A stretch of DNA of 64,000 nucleotides. Origin: Rhizobium sp. N324 (lineage in GTDB: Bacteria > Pseudomonadota > Alphaproteobacteria > Rhizobiales > Rhizobiaceae). Shown piece by piece: positions 1-8,712 of the stretch. Below the pieces are notes generated by a model, which worked only from the letters and a program-made list of their open reading frames with translations, was not told where the DNA came from and ran no database searches. Within the stretch, counting starts at the first letter, position 1, and each line of letters begins with the position of its first letter. Both the position numbers and the translations under genes were made by a program. The DNA lies in NCBI RefSeq assembly GCF_001664485.1, contig NZ_CP013633.1:62001-126000 (forward strand), given 5' to 3'.

Positions 1-52
1 ATTCTCACCCGATCTCCGTGCAGTTCGATCCGATCTCCATGAACCGACGTTA

Positions 53-223
53 CTACGCGCGGTGCCCAAAATCCCGCGGCCCTGCTCGGATGGATACGAT
101 CTCTCTGAGCAGTTCGAGGTTCTCGCCGGTCATGGTGGCCACGTCTTCGATCGTGCAGATATGCATCGAACGAGCCATCAGGCGGCCTTTTGCGAAGTGG
201 AGACCGTCGGAAGCATATTCCAC
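53..223 (-). CDS. unassigned short ORF
   Basis: A GTG at 223 opens a 56-codon frame; an internal ATG at 178 is an alternative. The peptide has a protein-like composition (it contains HICTIEDVATMTGENLELLR) but I do not recognise a family. It ends at a TAG about 50 bases from the window edge. There is no convincing ribosome site, so it may be the relic of a longer gene. Nothing else was seen between 224 and 533 except the leader of the next gene. Confidence 0.22.
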   Translation of the reverse strand: MEYASDGLHFAKGRLMARSMHICTIEDVATMTGENLELLREIVSIRAGPRDFGHRA

Positions 224-546
224 GGCAACAGGTCTTCAAGCCTATCTACCGGTTAATCTTTGATCTGGGTTAGGACGTCCGTGAGGTAGCTCTCGGGGTT
301 GCGGCCATGCAATTTGTCCGTTCCAATGATGGTCAAGATATTAGCGTTGCGCTATCTCGTTCGTAATTTGCATCGTGTAAGTCTTCACTCCTGATGCTCG
401 TTCTCGGGCCGCGCCGCGCAACGCGCGGCCCGTCTTTCGGTTTTCTCAACCCGGGAAATTGCTACTCGGATTGATTGATTATTGCAAGATTATATGCAAC
501 CTTCGGTACGATCGCCGACGGTCGGCGCACATCAGGAGGAAAAACC

Positions 547-1014
547 ATGATCCGTACTACTGCAGTTGCAGCACTTGTGTTTGCTGTAGCAACCTCAGCT
601 CTTGCTTTCGATGCAAGCAACTTCAAGGATTTTTCAAGCATCGCATCGGCTTCCAGCAGTTGGCAGAACCAGTCCGGCTCGACGATGATCATTCAAGTCG
701 ACTCGTTCGGAAATGTCTCCGGCCAATATGTAAACAGAGCCCAGGGCACCGGATGCCAGAACTCGCCCTATCCGCTAACAGGAAGGGTAAACGGGACGTT
801 CATCGCATTTTCGGTCGGCTGGAACAATTCGACGGAGAACTGCAATTCGGCAACCGGATGGACCGGCTACGCACAGGTCAACGGCAACAACACTGAGATA
901 GTCACGAGCTGGAACCTCGCTTACGAAGGCGGCTCCGGTCCGGCCATTGAGCAAGGACAAGACACTTTCCAGTACGTGCCGACGACTGAGAACAAAAGCC
1001 TCTTGAAGGATTAA
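547..1014 (+). CDS. rhizavidin (dimeric biotin-binding avidin)
   Basis: Secreted biotin-binding beta-barrel protein of the avidin family. The residues match rhizavidin of Rhizobium etli as I remember it. The ATG at 547 follows AGGAGGA (534-540) with 6 bases of spacing, so I take it as the start rather than the upstream in-frame ATG at 475 that would give 179 residues. The 155-residue precursor starts with a signal peptide ending near ALAFDAS. The avidin repeat pattern follows: SSWQNQSGSTM, then NGTFIAFSVGW, then TGYAQVNG and TSWNLAY. Two cysteines (in GTGCQNSP and TENCNSAT) are placed to form the disulfide known for this protein. Family knowledge: rhizavidin is a dimer rather than a tetramer. 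It stands alone next to IS66 debris, with no biotin gene nearby, so its role (biotin sequestration or defence) is inferred only. Confidence 0.93.
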   Translation: MIRTTAVAALVFAVATSALAFDASNFKDFSSIASASSSWQNQSGSTMIIQVDSFGNVSGQYVNRAQGTGCQNSPYPLTGRVNGTFIAFSVGWNNSTENCNSATGWTGYAQVNGNNTEIVTSWNLAYEGGSGPAIEQGQDTFQYVPTTENKSLLKD

Positions 1015-1238
1015 TCTCCTCTGCCCTGCCGGCGCTGCCCGTCAGAGATTGTGGAGCACGAATTCATCGAATATGGCCAAAGGCTTAGACGAAGCTGCTT
1101 TCCCTGCCGAATAAAAGCGCCGCGTGCTCGTCCGCGCGGCGCAAATCCTTATTTAATGAGTTCAATGCGGCCCAAAACGGCAAGCTTTCCGGACAAAAGT
1201 AAGCATCCGAGGATGCGCCGCCTTGGGGCAAACGCGGC

Positions 1239-1443
1239 GATCTGATCAAGGTCGTTTGGCACGATGGCCAGAGGGCCTGCCTGTTCACGAAAAAATTGGA
1301 GCGAGGAAGGTTTATTTAGCATGACGGCCAGGGCGCTTGTCTGTTCACGAAGAAGCTGGAGCGCGGCCGCTTCATCTGGCCGTCAGCCGCTGACGGCACG
1401 GTGGTGATCACACCGGCGCAGCTCGGTTATCTGCTCGAAGGTC
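1239..1443 (+). pseudogene. IS66 TnpB remnants, two fused copies
   Basis: The reading frame gives DLIKVVWHDGQRACLFTKKL up to a stop near 1318. It then restarts the same segment (HDGQGACLFTKKLERGRF) and runs on to LGYLLEG. Both match the middle of IS66 TnpB (Orf2), which is intact at 61684-62031. The two copies differ at many bases, so they come from two different IS66 elements joined within a shared sequence, not from a recent tandem duplication. The gene has neither start nor end here. Confidence 0.75.
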
Positions 1444-1645
1444 TACAGAAATATGCCTGCTTGTGAGTCTGACGAATCATCACCGGACAAGATCTAGGTG
1501 CTGGATCCGAGCCATCCGTTATTTGGACGCTCCTTTAATGTGATCCGTGAGGTGGGACGTAGAGGCGGCAACTTCGCGCCGTCGTATGAGGTTGAACCTC
1601 GTAGTGGATCGACCTTGCTGATACCCGTGTCTGCGACACAGGGAT

Positions 1646-2024
1646 ATGTCGAAGCCTGAAATACTGACGCGCGAAGGACACCATTCGCCCAATTGTGAGG
1701 AGAAGGTTTTGCCAATCACTGTGCAACGCCTCCGCCTTGCAGCGGGCATCAAGGTAAAGGCACAGCGCAACAGATGGACACACGAACCTAGTTTGCTCAG
1801 CACCGTACAACTTGCCGCCAGGCTCGATACTCCCGTCAATTGGATTTACGTTCAAATCAGGCGGAAGCGCCTGCTCATCGACCAGCAATCAACCGGAGCA
1901 TATTTGTTCCAAAATTCCCCGGCGGTCGTCAACGCGGTTCGCGACCTTCGCAACCGTACCATTCATCAACTCGATCTGAGAATCATTCAGCCTCACCAGG
2001 AGGGGCATCAACATGCGTTGTCGC
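1646..2024 (+). pseudogene. C-terminal tail of a large serine-recombinase-type protein
   Basis: The frame encodes a helix-turn-helix-like tail with STVQLAARLDTPVNWIYVQI and ends in a QPHQEGHQHA-like stretch. From memory this is typical of the C-terminus of rhizobial 'recombinase family' proteins. The catalytic N-terminal domain is absent and no credible start exists. The frame runs directly into the end of an IS66 TnpB (EGIDWRARQETWRPS, stop at 2080), so about 580 bp carrying this tail now sit inside an old tnpB. The assignment rests on recall and no domain search was possible. Confidence 0.5.
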
Positions 2025-2080
2025 TGGAGGGAATTGACTGGCGCGCACGGCAGGAAACCTGGCGCCCCAGCCGGGTTTGA
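2025..2080 (+). pseudogene. 3' end of IS66 tnpB
   Basis: Encodes EGIDWRARQETWRPSRV then TGA, matching the C-terminus of the intact TnpB that ends at 62031 (EGIDWRMPQKTWRPTSVG). It is the continuation of the tnpB piece that stops near 1443, separated from it by the recombinase-tail insertion. Confidence 0.7.
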
Positions 2081-2127
2081 CTGAATTTTTGCATTGAGAT
2101 TGTTGAGAAATCTGATTCAATGTCGTT

Positions 2128-2830
2128 ATGACATTGCCGCCGCTTACCCTGCCATCGGACCTTGCCAGCGCTCATCCGGCGCTGCTGGCCGAACGTGCTG
2201 CGGGGCTGCAAGCTGAGGCGGACGCGGCCAACGCGAAGGCGCGGCTGTCGAGCATTGAGGCGCTCAACGTGCATTTGCAGTTGCTGATTGGCAAGCTGGA
2301 GCGCGAGAAGCACGGGCCGCGCCGCGAGCGCACGCAGCGGCTGATCGATCAGTTGGAATTTGCAGCTCGAAGAGCTTGTGGCGTAGGCCGCCGAGGACGA
2401 ACTGAGCGTCCAAGAGGCCGCGGCCAGAACGCAGTCCGTGCGCGCCTTCGCCCGCAAGCGTCCAGTGCGCAAGGCGTGGCCCAAAGACGTCGAGCGCGCA
2501 CGCATCGTCATCGAAGCGCCGACGGCATGTGCCTGCTGTGGCGGCTCGCGGCTGTCGAAGCTGGGCGAGGATGTGACGGAAACGCTGGAGGATATCCCGC
2601 GCCGATTCAAGGTGATCGAGACGGTGCGCGAGAAATTTACCTGCCGCGATTGCGAGGCGATCAGTCAGGCTCCCGCACCGTTCCATGCGACGCCCGCGCG
2701 GCTTCATCGGCCCTCAGTTGCTGGCGACGATCGTGTTCGACAAGTTCGGGCAGCACATCCCGCTGGACCGCCAGAGCACGCGGTTCAAATGTGAGGCATC
2801 GGTCCGTCGACCCAGACCCTGGCCGGTGAA
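2128..2830 (+). pseudogene. IS66 transposase TnpC, truncated and frameshifted
   Basis: Begins like IS66 TnpC (compare the intact copy at 62076): an N-terminal coiled coil, then the zinc-knuckle region with ACACCGGSRLSKLGEDVTET and FTCRDCEAISQAPAPFH. The coding frame changes near 2375, near 2690 and again near 2790. The similarity stops at about 2830, well before the DDE catalytic domain, so it cannot encode a working transposase. It sits 48 bp after the tnpB end, the usual IS66 order. The oxidase-partner gene begins immediately beyond on the other strand. Confidence 0.8.
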
Positions 2831-2872
2831 TGTTGATCCGAATGTCTTCGAGCTGCGGCAAATGCTGGAGCA

Positions 2873-3265
2873 TCACTGTCGCACAGCATACCAGGAGGCA
2901 ACGTAGCCGGCTGCGGCGACCCCATGGGAATGCGGGACGTCGCGGACGATGCTACCGACAATGGCGTCCCTTTGATCGACGCCATTCAGCCAGTTCGGCA
3001 CGATGTAGCCGCGATAGCTGTAGATCCAGGTCTCGCTGGCCACATCGCCCTTTCCAGTGAATTGCAGCTCGACAGGGTCTCCCGGACGCACCGTACCGGT
3101 CAGTTCCAGCGACCACCCGGGCCCACCAATGGTTCCGCCGACCTTGCGCCGAGCCAACTCGGTCAGCACCAGCGTTCCCTGGCCAAATTCCAGTGCATTG
3201 AAATCAACCGATAAATCGGGATTGTTGATCAGGCTGCGATAACTCCAAGTGCCAGTGAAGCTCAT
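2873..3265 (-). CDS. hypothetical protein next to multicopper oxidase
   Basis: A 130-residue protein with no signal peptide that I do not recognise. I start at the ATG at 3265 because GGAGG lies just upstream; an in-frame ATG four codons earlier lacks this support. The sequence is rich in beta-strand patterns (MSFTGTWSYRSLINNPDLSV, then LVLTELARRKVGGTI, then WIYSYRGYIVPNWL). It lies 26 bp downstream of the multicopper oxidase on the same strand, so the two are probably co-transcribed and may act together. Its 3' end abuts the IS66 remnant. Confidence 0.6.
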   Translation of the reverse strand: MSFTGTWSYRSLINNPDLSVDFNALEFGQGTLVLTELARRKVGGTIGGPGWSLELTGTVRPGDPVELQFTGKGDVASETWIYSYRGYIVPNWLNGVDQRDAIVGSIVRDVPHSHGVAAAGYVASWYAVRQ

Positions 3266-3291
3266 AGTTCCTCCCAATGGCGATCGACGCC

Positions 3292-5235
3292 CTAATGATG
3301 GCCGGAAACGGTGCCACCCTGGCCGTCCGGCAGGGTGATCCTGATGTTCTGCATCATGCCCTGGTCCTCATGATCGAGGATGTGGCAATGCAGAACGAAC
3401 TCGCCGATATAGCGCTGGTAGTGCGTCCGCACGGTGATCGTGTAGCGCGCCGACGGATCGGTGCCGGGATTCTTGATCCACAGCGTGTCCTTCCAGACAT
3501 TTTTCAAGCCTGGATATTGCGGATCGCCGTCGTCATCGGCGCCAAGCGCGCTGACATCGTTGCCGGCCGCATCGACAATTTTGATGATCTGAAACGGATT
3601 GACATGGATATGGAATGGGTGGCCGACGAAATCCGAGCGGAGCGTCCATTCGTCGACTCCGCTTAGCGGCAACGTCCGGTCGATGCGGTTGGGATCATAA
3701 GGTTTGCCGTCAACCTCGAAGAAGGTGGCACCCGGCTGTTTCACATCGATGTTAAACACCAGTTGCTGCTCGCCGGTGACCTCGCCCGCGGCGATGTCCG
3801 GATGGGGAATAAAGCTTGAGAGCGACATCTCGTTCTTGAGGTCATCGATAACCTTGCCGGCGACATTCTGTGACATCGTGCGCTCAGCCGCCGAAATCAG
3901 CCAATCCTGCAGATAGGTGCCGATCTCGCCATTGACGGCATGGCCGCCTACTGCAGTGACTATGCCGAGAAGCCGTCGGCTTGGAGCCTCCTGGTTGACG
4001 CTGGCCGCTGCCGGTGCGGCGCCATCGATGATGCAGTAGTCACCCGCTCCTGGCAACACCACCAGCGCGTCAACGCGGTAGCCCGGTTGCAGGATCGCTT
4101 GCTGCCGCATCTGCACCTGCGCCATTGTCAGCCCGTCCTGGGCCACCACCCCATACGGAATAGTATCCTTGCCGCAATTCTGGTCGATCCATCTGTCGGT
4201 GTCCGCTGCCGCAAGCGTGCGGAACGCGGTCGTCCCGGTCTTGCGCCGGATTTCGAAATTGATGGTGTCGCGAACCCCGGCGTGTATCATCCGCCACCGC
4301 TCGACCGAGCCAGCCTCCGCTAATGCCAACTGACCAAGCACCTGGCCGTTGACGCTGGTGAAGCGGCCCGAAGCCGGCCAACTGCCAGGTCCGAACTGAT
4401 CGTAGCTTTCGATGCCGCCCACCTGTCCTGGCTGGCAATCATAAGTGATGTCGCCATTGTTATCGGTGCAAGCATATTGAATCTGCTGTAGCACCAAAAC
4501 CCGTTCGGCGATATCGGAGCCGCCCGGCTGCTTCAATAGGCGGTCGATATCGCCAGTCTCGGTCGGTGTAGGCATGCGATCGCCACGGATGATCAACGCC
4601 CCGGACATGCCACTCGACACCTGCAATGCGGTTGATCCGTGTAGGTGTGGGTGATACCAGAAGGTGCCGGCGGGATGCTCAACGGCGATGTTGTATTCAT
4701 ATTGGAACGAAACGCCGGGACGGATTGAGATCAGCACATTATCGCCATTGCCAGACGGATTTACCCAGAGACCGTGCGAATGCAGGTTGGTACCGTTGAA
4801 GCAATGGGGGGTATTGGCACTGCCACCGCCGATGCCGCAGGTGGAATCCTGAGGGAACAGGTTGTGAAGCGTTACCCGCACCGTCTGACCGGGCCGTAGA
4901 TCGATGGTCGGTCCAACCAATGGCGTGTCGGCACCGGATAAGCCGGTCTGGCGGGCGTCTTGATAGCCGCGCAGTTTAACGTGGTCGTAGCGCGCCGTGG
5001 CCGGATTGTAGATCTGTCGGTCGAGATAGGTAGCGTTCATATCGAGCAGAACCTCGCCCGGAAATGTCTCCCGGCTTTGTTCGAAGGTTTTCAGCATCCC
5101 CTGGGATTTTGTGATAGGTTGCAGCATATAGGCCAGGGGGTTAGTCACGGCCCTGGCCTCTTGAGCGACTGCGAATAGCGCATGGGTGACCGAAAAAACG
5201 CTCGCCATACCGAAGATCGCAATTTTGTCAGACAC
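3292..5235 (-). CDS. multicopper oxidase (laccase/CumA-like)
   Basis: Copper oxidase that would oxidise phenolics or metals using oxygen, probably in the periplasm. Copper ligands are clear. The first cupredoxin domain has GTNLHSHGLWVNP and GTFWYHPHLHGS. The C-terminal domain has HPFHIHVNPFQ and HCHILDHEDQGMM, supplying the HCH T1/T3 ligands. A hydrophobic N-terminus ending near AVAQEARA looks like a signal peptide. GGGAGGG at 5246-5252 points to GTG 5235 (647 residues) or TTG 5241 rather than the far ATG at 5301. It is about normal length for a three-domain enzyme with a long middle domain. Together with the tyrosinase at 51 kb this gives the window two phenol-oxidising copper enzymes. The exact substrate is unknown. 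Confidence 0.88.
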   Translation of the reverse strand: MSDKIAIFGMASVFSVTHALFAVAQEARAVTNPLAYMLQPITKSQGMLKTFEQSRETFPGEVLLDMNATYLDRQIYNPATARYDHVKLRGYQDARQTGLSGADTPLVGPTIDLRPGQTVRVTLHNLFPQDSTCGIGGGSANTPHCFNGTNLHSHGLWVNPSGNGDNVLISIRPGVSFQYEYNIAVEHPAGTFWYHPHLHGSTALQVSSGMSGALIIRGDRMPTPTETGDIDRLLKQPGGSDIAERVLVLQQIQYACTDNNGDITYDCQPGQVGGIESYDQFGPGSWPASGRFTSVNGQVLGQLALAEAGSVERWRMIHAGVRDTINFEIRRKTGTTAFRTLAAADTDRWIDQNCGKDTIPYGVVAQDGLTMAQVQMRQQAILQPGYRVDALVVLPGAGDYCIIDGAAPAAASVNQEAPSRRLLGIVTAVGGHAVNGEIGTYLQDWLISAAERTMSQNVAGKVIDDLKNEMSLSSFIPHPDIAAGEVTGEQQLVFNIDVKQPGATFFEVDGKPYDPNRIDRTLPLSGVDEWTLRSDFVGHPFHIHVNPFQIIKIVDAAGNDVSALGADDDGDPQYPGLKNVWKDTLWIKNPGTDPSARYTITVRTHYQRYIGEFVLHCHILDHEDQGMMQNIRITLPDGQGGTVSGHH

Positions 5236-5866
5236 AGACAAACAGCCCTCCCAAACCTCTGCCCGGAGTTTTGTTCTCCCCGGGTCGAACCGCATCCACA
5301 AAGTTCTACTGCGTCACCATGCGTTCACCTGCAATTCGACTTTGACTCGCGCGCTTTCTCGGGAGAAGACAGCTGCCGCCGCGCGACGAGAAAGTTTCAA
5401 GACTCATGCCACTCTGGCCGGATCGAGCCTCAGAAGGAATCTTGTGCCTATGCTTCAAGGACTTCCACGAGAGCGCGGTAGGAAGTCGGGCGGAACAGCA
5501 CCATGGCGCGCACCTGACAAACCTGACAGCAGGTGTAGTAGGCCCGACATTTTTGTGGGGAGCATCGTTACGTGCGGCAATACGCGTCTCACCTTGTTTG
5601 TTTGTCGAGCTGCACTCGAGCAACGCCTTGACGCTCATATCGCGGTCACCGCCGCGGGCATTAATGTCGGCGTCACATACCGTTCATCACACCGCCTAAT
5701 CGGAGAGACACCACAGGCAGACTACGCCAGTTCTTCCGGCTCTCTGCGCTGCGCGATGATCTCGAAACAAGGTTGCTTGCTCAGGAGTATCGCGCCCTGC
5801 TCCTCGACGATCATTTCGACGACGGCAGGAGGGAGCCCTTCCACAATCTTCTCCTATGGACGTCTC
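5236..5866. other. intergenic stretch without a supported gene
   Basis: About 600 bp between the oxidase start and the end of the reductase gene. Open frames here have no ribosome site and low-complexity, charged translations. I see only the oxidase leader near 5236-5260. Confidence 0.5.
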
Positions 5867-6568
5867 TTATGGACGTCCAACGCGATATCTCAGATGCACG
5901 GAGCCGAGGCCAGCGGCTTCGGCGCTGATAAACGTGAGCCTCGCCCTGCCGGCAAGCCCATCCTCGCCGCCCTCGAATATGGCCGGTGTATTCGACTTGC
6001 CTCCGATCGCAGGGAAGATGACCAGGCTGACCTCGTCAACAAGACCCGCCTTCAAGAAATGGCCATTGGTTTGCGCCCCGCCTTCCAGCATCAAGCGCTT
6101 CACACCGAACTCGGTTCCAAGAAGGTCAAGCGCGTTTTTCAGATCGACGCCATCTTTCTCCGAGACGATATAGGAAACGCCAGCCTGGGTGAGGCCCGCC
6201 AGGTAAGCATCATCCACGTCAGATCCTGTCAGGACCACAAGGTGAGCTCCCTCAATGTCGCTCTTGTCCCAGCGTAGCCGACCGTCCTTATCCACGATGA
6301 CAGCGAACTCGCCGGCGTCCGGGTTGGCGATATGGATCGGTCGCGCGGCTGTGCCGGTTGCTTGATAGGGGCGGTCGACGGCGTCCGCGAACTCTTCTCC
6401 CGTCGCTCTTCCCGAAAGCCAGGCGTCGGCACCGATCTTCTCATGCAGGCCGTCATAGATCTTCACGAGCTCATCGACCGAATGGCCGGTTGCCTCGGCC
6501 CAATCATTGACGATCAATCGGCCATCCAGCGGCGACATCATGTGACAGATTACATAGGGTCTGGGCAT
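5867..6568 (-). CDS. RibD C-terminal / dihydrofolate-reductase-like protein
   Basis: A 233-residue NADPH-dependent reductase-like protein. The N-terminal MPRPYVICHMMSPLDGRLIV resembles the opening of the RibD_C fold (riboflavin-pathway reductase), and VKRLMLEGGAQTNGHFLKAG is the family's glycine-rich nucleotide-binding segment. The start at 6568 is preceded by GAGGAG; the upstream ATG at 6592 is poorly placed. Stand-alone members are often annotated 'dihydrofolate reductase family' and their substrates are mostly unknown. It sits 32 bp after a short-chain dehydrogenase on the same strand, so the pair probably forms a small reductase operon. No riboflavin genes are near. Confidence 0.78.
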   Translation of the reverse strand: MPRPYVICHMMSPLDGRLIVNDWAEATGHSVDELVKIYDGLHEKIGADAWLSGRATGEEFADAVDRPYQATGTAARPIHIANPDAGEFAVIVDKDGRLRWDKSDIEGAHLVVLTGSDVDDAYLAGLTQAGVSYIVSEKDGVDLKNALDLLGTEFGVKRLMLEGGAQTNGHFLKAGLVDEVSLVIFPAIGGKSNTPAIFEGGEDGLAGRARLTFISAEAAGLGSVHLRYRVGRP

Positions 6569-6599
6569 TGGATTACTCTCCTCTACAAACATTCCACCG

Positions 6600-7451
6600 T
6601 CAGTGACCTGACTTCAACCAGGCTGCGAATTTATCCATCCAGTCGGGGTGCCAGCGTGAAAGCGCCGGCCGGTTCAGGATCATGTCGTCGGCCGCCCAGC
6701 GGATCCTTCTGGCATCGATCGCAGACGTAACCGCGTTATCCGGACAGATGATGTAAAAATTCTCGTCGAGCAGACGGACCAGGAAGTATTCCACCAGTTG
6801 CTCTGCGGTCCATGCCTCATCGGGTTTCGCAATGCCCTGCGGCTTGAGTGCGATGTTCATGGGTGTCCACGTGTAGCCAGGGACGAGGAGATGAGCCGAA
6901 ACACGACCTCCCGTCGCCTTCAGAAGCTCGTGCGACAGCTGTTCGGTCAGGACTTTGACAGCTGCCTTCGCCACCGAATATGCGGCGTTACCTGGAGGAG
7001 TCGTAATACCTTCCTTGGAGCCGAGGTTGACAACGGCCGACTGGCGACCGGCTTCGATCATGTAGGGCACGAAGACGTGTTGCGCGGCCAGAACACCTCC
7101 GAAGTTTACATCGATCTGGCGTCGCCACTTTGCAGGATTGTCCCAAGGGCCGGCTCCTTGCGTTATGCCCGCGTTGTTTACTAGGACGGCCACGTCGCCA
7201 AACCGCGAAATCGTTTCGTCCCGCAACCTGGTCAGTGCCGACAAATCTGATACGTCGCCGCTCACGATCAGGATGTCCGTGTCGAGTGTCGAAGTAACAT
7301 CCTCAAGTGCGTCGGCGTCGAGATCCAGCAGCGCGAGCTTCATGCCGCGGGCCGCGAGAGCCCTCGCGATTGCCAAGCCGATGCCCTTCGCAGCTCCCGT
7401 GATGACCGCAACGCGGCCAGGAGCAACGACGCTGTTCATTCTCTCGCTCAT
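6600..7451 (-). CDS. SDR family oxidoreductase
   Basis: Short-chain dehydrogenase/reductase of 283 residues. The Rossmann motif TGAAKGIG is near residue 19, the NNAG motif follows in VLVNNAGITQGAG, and the catalytic YxxxK appears as AAYSVAKAAVK. The catalytic serine position lies in VVNLGSKEG. The start at 7451 follows GGGAAAG. A C-terminal extension rich in Trp (WHPDWMDKFAAWLKSGH) is longer than in minimal SDRs. It is transcribed away from the next SDR across a 467-bp intergenic region, then towards the RibD-like gene. Substrate unknown. Confidence 0.85.
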   Translation of the reverse strand: MSERMNSVVAPGRVAVITGAAKGIGLAIARALAARGMKLALLDLDADALEDVTSTLDTDILIVSGDVSDLSALTRLRDETISRFGDVAVLVNNAGITQGAGPWDNPAKWRRQIDVNFGGVLAAQHVFVPYMIEAGRQSAVVNLGSKEGITTPPGNAAYSVAKAAVKVLTEQLSHELLKATGGRVSAHLLVPGYTWTPMNIALKPQGIAKPDEAWTAEQLVEYFLVRLLDENFYIICPDNAVTSAIDARRIRWAADDMILNRPALSRWHPDWMDKFAAWLKSGH

Positions 7452-7918
7452 TTTTTGTCTTTCCCGTCATTGGACCGTCACCGCTGGAAGGTGTGCCGGA
7501 CAAGCCGTCGCCGTGGAATTTTTCTCCGAGAAGCGTGCCGGCCGATGGCACCAGCGCAGAGAAGTCCATCAACGCTACTCAGGCGCTTGGGTCGTCGGAT
7601 CATATCCGCGGGCTGCGAACGACCGTTCGATCGCACTATAAGAATAGGGTAGCGCGACGGCTACTTGAAGTGAGCGGGATCGCACGCACCGATGAGCCGT
7701 GTTCACTCAAGGGCCTTCGTGACGTAGGGAATGCCTGGCCAGTTCGACCGCGGACGGGACCAAAAAGGTAACGCACTCCTGGTCCCTGCCAGATCGGTGG
7801 ATGATTTTCACTCACCGCCCCGATCAATTTTGCTCATGTAACCAATCGGCTCCACGGGCATTTGGTCACCAGCGCCTCGAGACGATCGTGGTGCTGACCA
7901 AACCAAAGGAGTGAAATC
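7452..7918. promoter_or_regulatory. divergent intergenic region between two SDR genes
   Basis: 467 bp separate the outward-facing start codons at 7451 and 7919. No ORF with a ribosome site is present. It is the natural place for promoters of both reductase units and possibly for binding of the LysR regulator encoded at 9792, but I could not identify a clear operator. Confidence 0.35.
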
Positions 7919-8701
7919 ATGACAGGGAATAAACCACTCGCAATGATCACGGGCGGCTCATCTGGAATAGGCTTCGAGCTTGCCAAACAATTCGCCAAGA
8001 ATGGATTCGATGTCGCCATTTCAGGCTCAAGCGACAAGGTGAACGAGGCCGCCGATGCGCTACGAAGCCTTGATGCCGAAGCATATCCGTTCAAAGCGGA
8101 TGCCTCGACGTACGATGGCGTCGAGAGGTTCTGGGCCTTTACGCAGGGGCTGGGGCGCCCCTTGGAAGCCGCGGCTCTGAACGTCGGTATCGGTATTGGC
8201 GGCGCCTTTGTCGATAACGATCTCGAGGATGAGCTTCGCCTGCTTGCGATCAATGTAACCGGGACCGTCCATATGGCCAAACGCGTCGTCCAACATATGG
8301 TCAAGAACGGCCGCGGCAGGATTCTCATCACCTCCTCGGTTTCGGCGACCCTGCCCACGCCATACGAAACCGTTTACGGCCCGTCGAAGGCATTTGGTTA
8401 TATGTTCGCGGAATCTCTGCGCGAGGAGTTGCGCTCGACCGGGGTCACGGTGACGGCACTCCTTCCGGGCGCCACCAACAGCGACTTCCACGCGAACGCT
8501 GGAATGGGCGGTACGAAGCTCGGTGGCCAACAAAAAAACGACAAGACGCTCGTCGCCCAGCAGGGGTTCGAGGCTCTCATGAACGGCATCGACCATATCG
8601 TCGGCGGAGATCAGGAAACCAAGCGCCAGGTGTTGGAAAACCGGACGACCCCCGAGCCCGTCAAAGCCGCGCGGCAAGCCGAATTGACCCAACCGCAGTG
8701 A
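7919..8701 (+). CDS. SDR family oxidoreductase (atypical NVG motif)
   Basis: A 260-residue short-chain dehydrogenase. The start at 7919 follows AGGAG with 8 bases of spacing. The cofactor motif TGGSSGIG is normal and the catalytic YGPSK is present (ETVYGPSKAFGY), with the serine in ITSSVS. The usual NNAG structural motif reads NVGIG (AALNVGIGIGGAF), so the second Asn and the Ala are replaced. The acidic region after it and the QETKRQVLEN tail are common in NAD(P)-SDRs annotated without substrate. The stop overlaps the leader of the next SDR (AAGGAG at 8701-8706), so the two are translationally coupled. Confidence 0.85.
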   Translation: MTGNKPLAMITGGSSGIGFELAKQFAKNGFDVAISGSSDKVNEAADALRSLDAEAYPFKADASTYDGVERFWAFTQGLGRPLEAAALNVGIGIGGAFVDNDLEDELRLLAINVTGTVHMAKRVVQHMVKNGRGRILITSSVSATLPTPYETVYGPSKAFGYMFAESLREELRSTGVTVTALLPGATNSDFHANAGMGGTKLGGQQKNDKTLVAQQGFEALMNGIDHIVGGDQETKRQVLENRTTPEPVKAARQAELTQPQ

Positions 8702-8712
8702 AGGAGCACGTC

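Noticed and set aside
5186..6277. 363-codon plus-strand frame
   Set aside because: Overlaps the well-supported RibD-like gene and the oxidase leader; basic low-information translation and no start signal.
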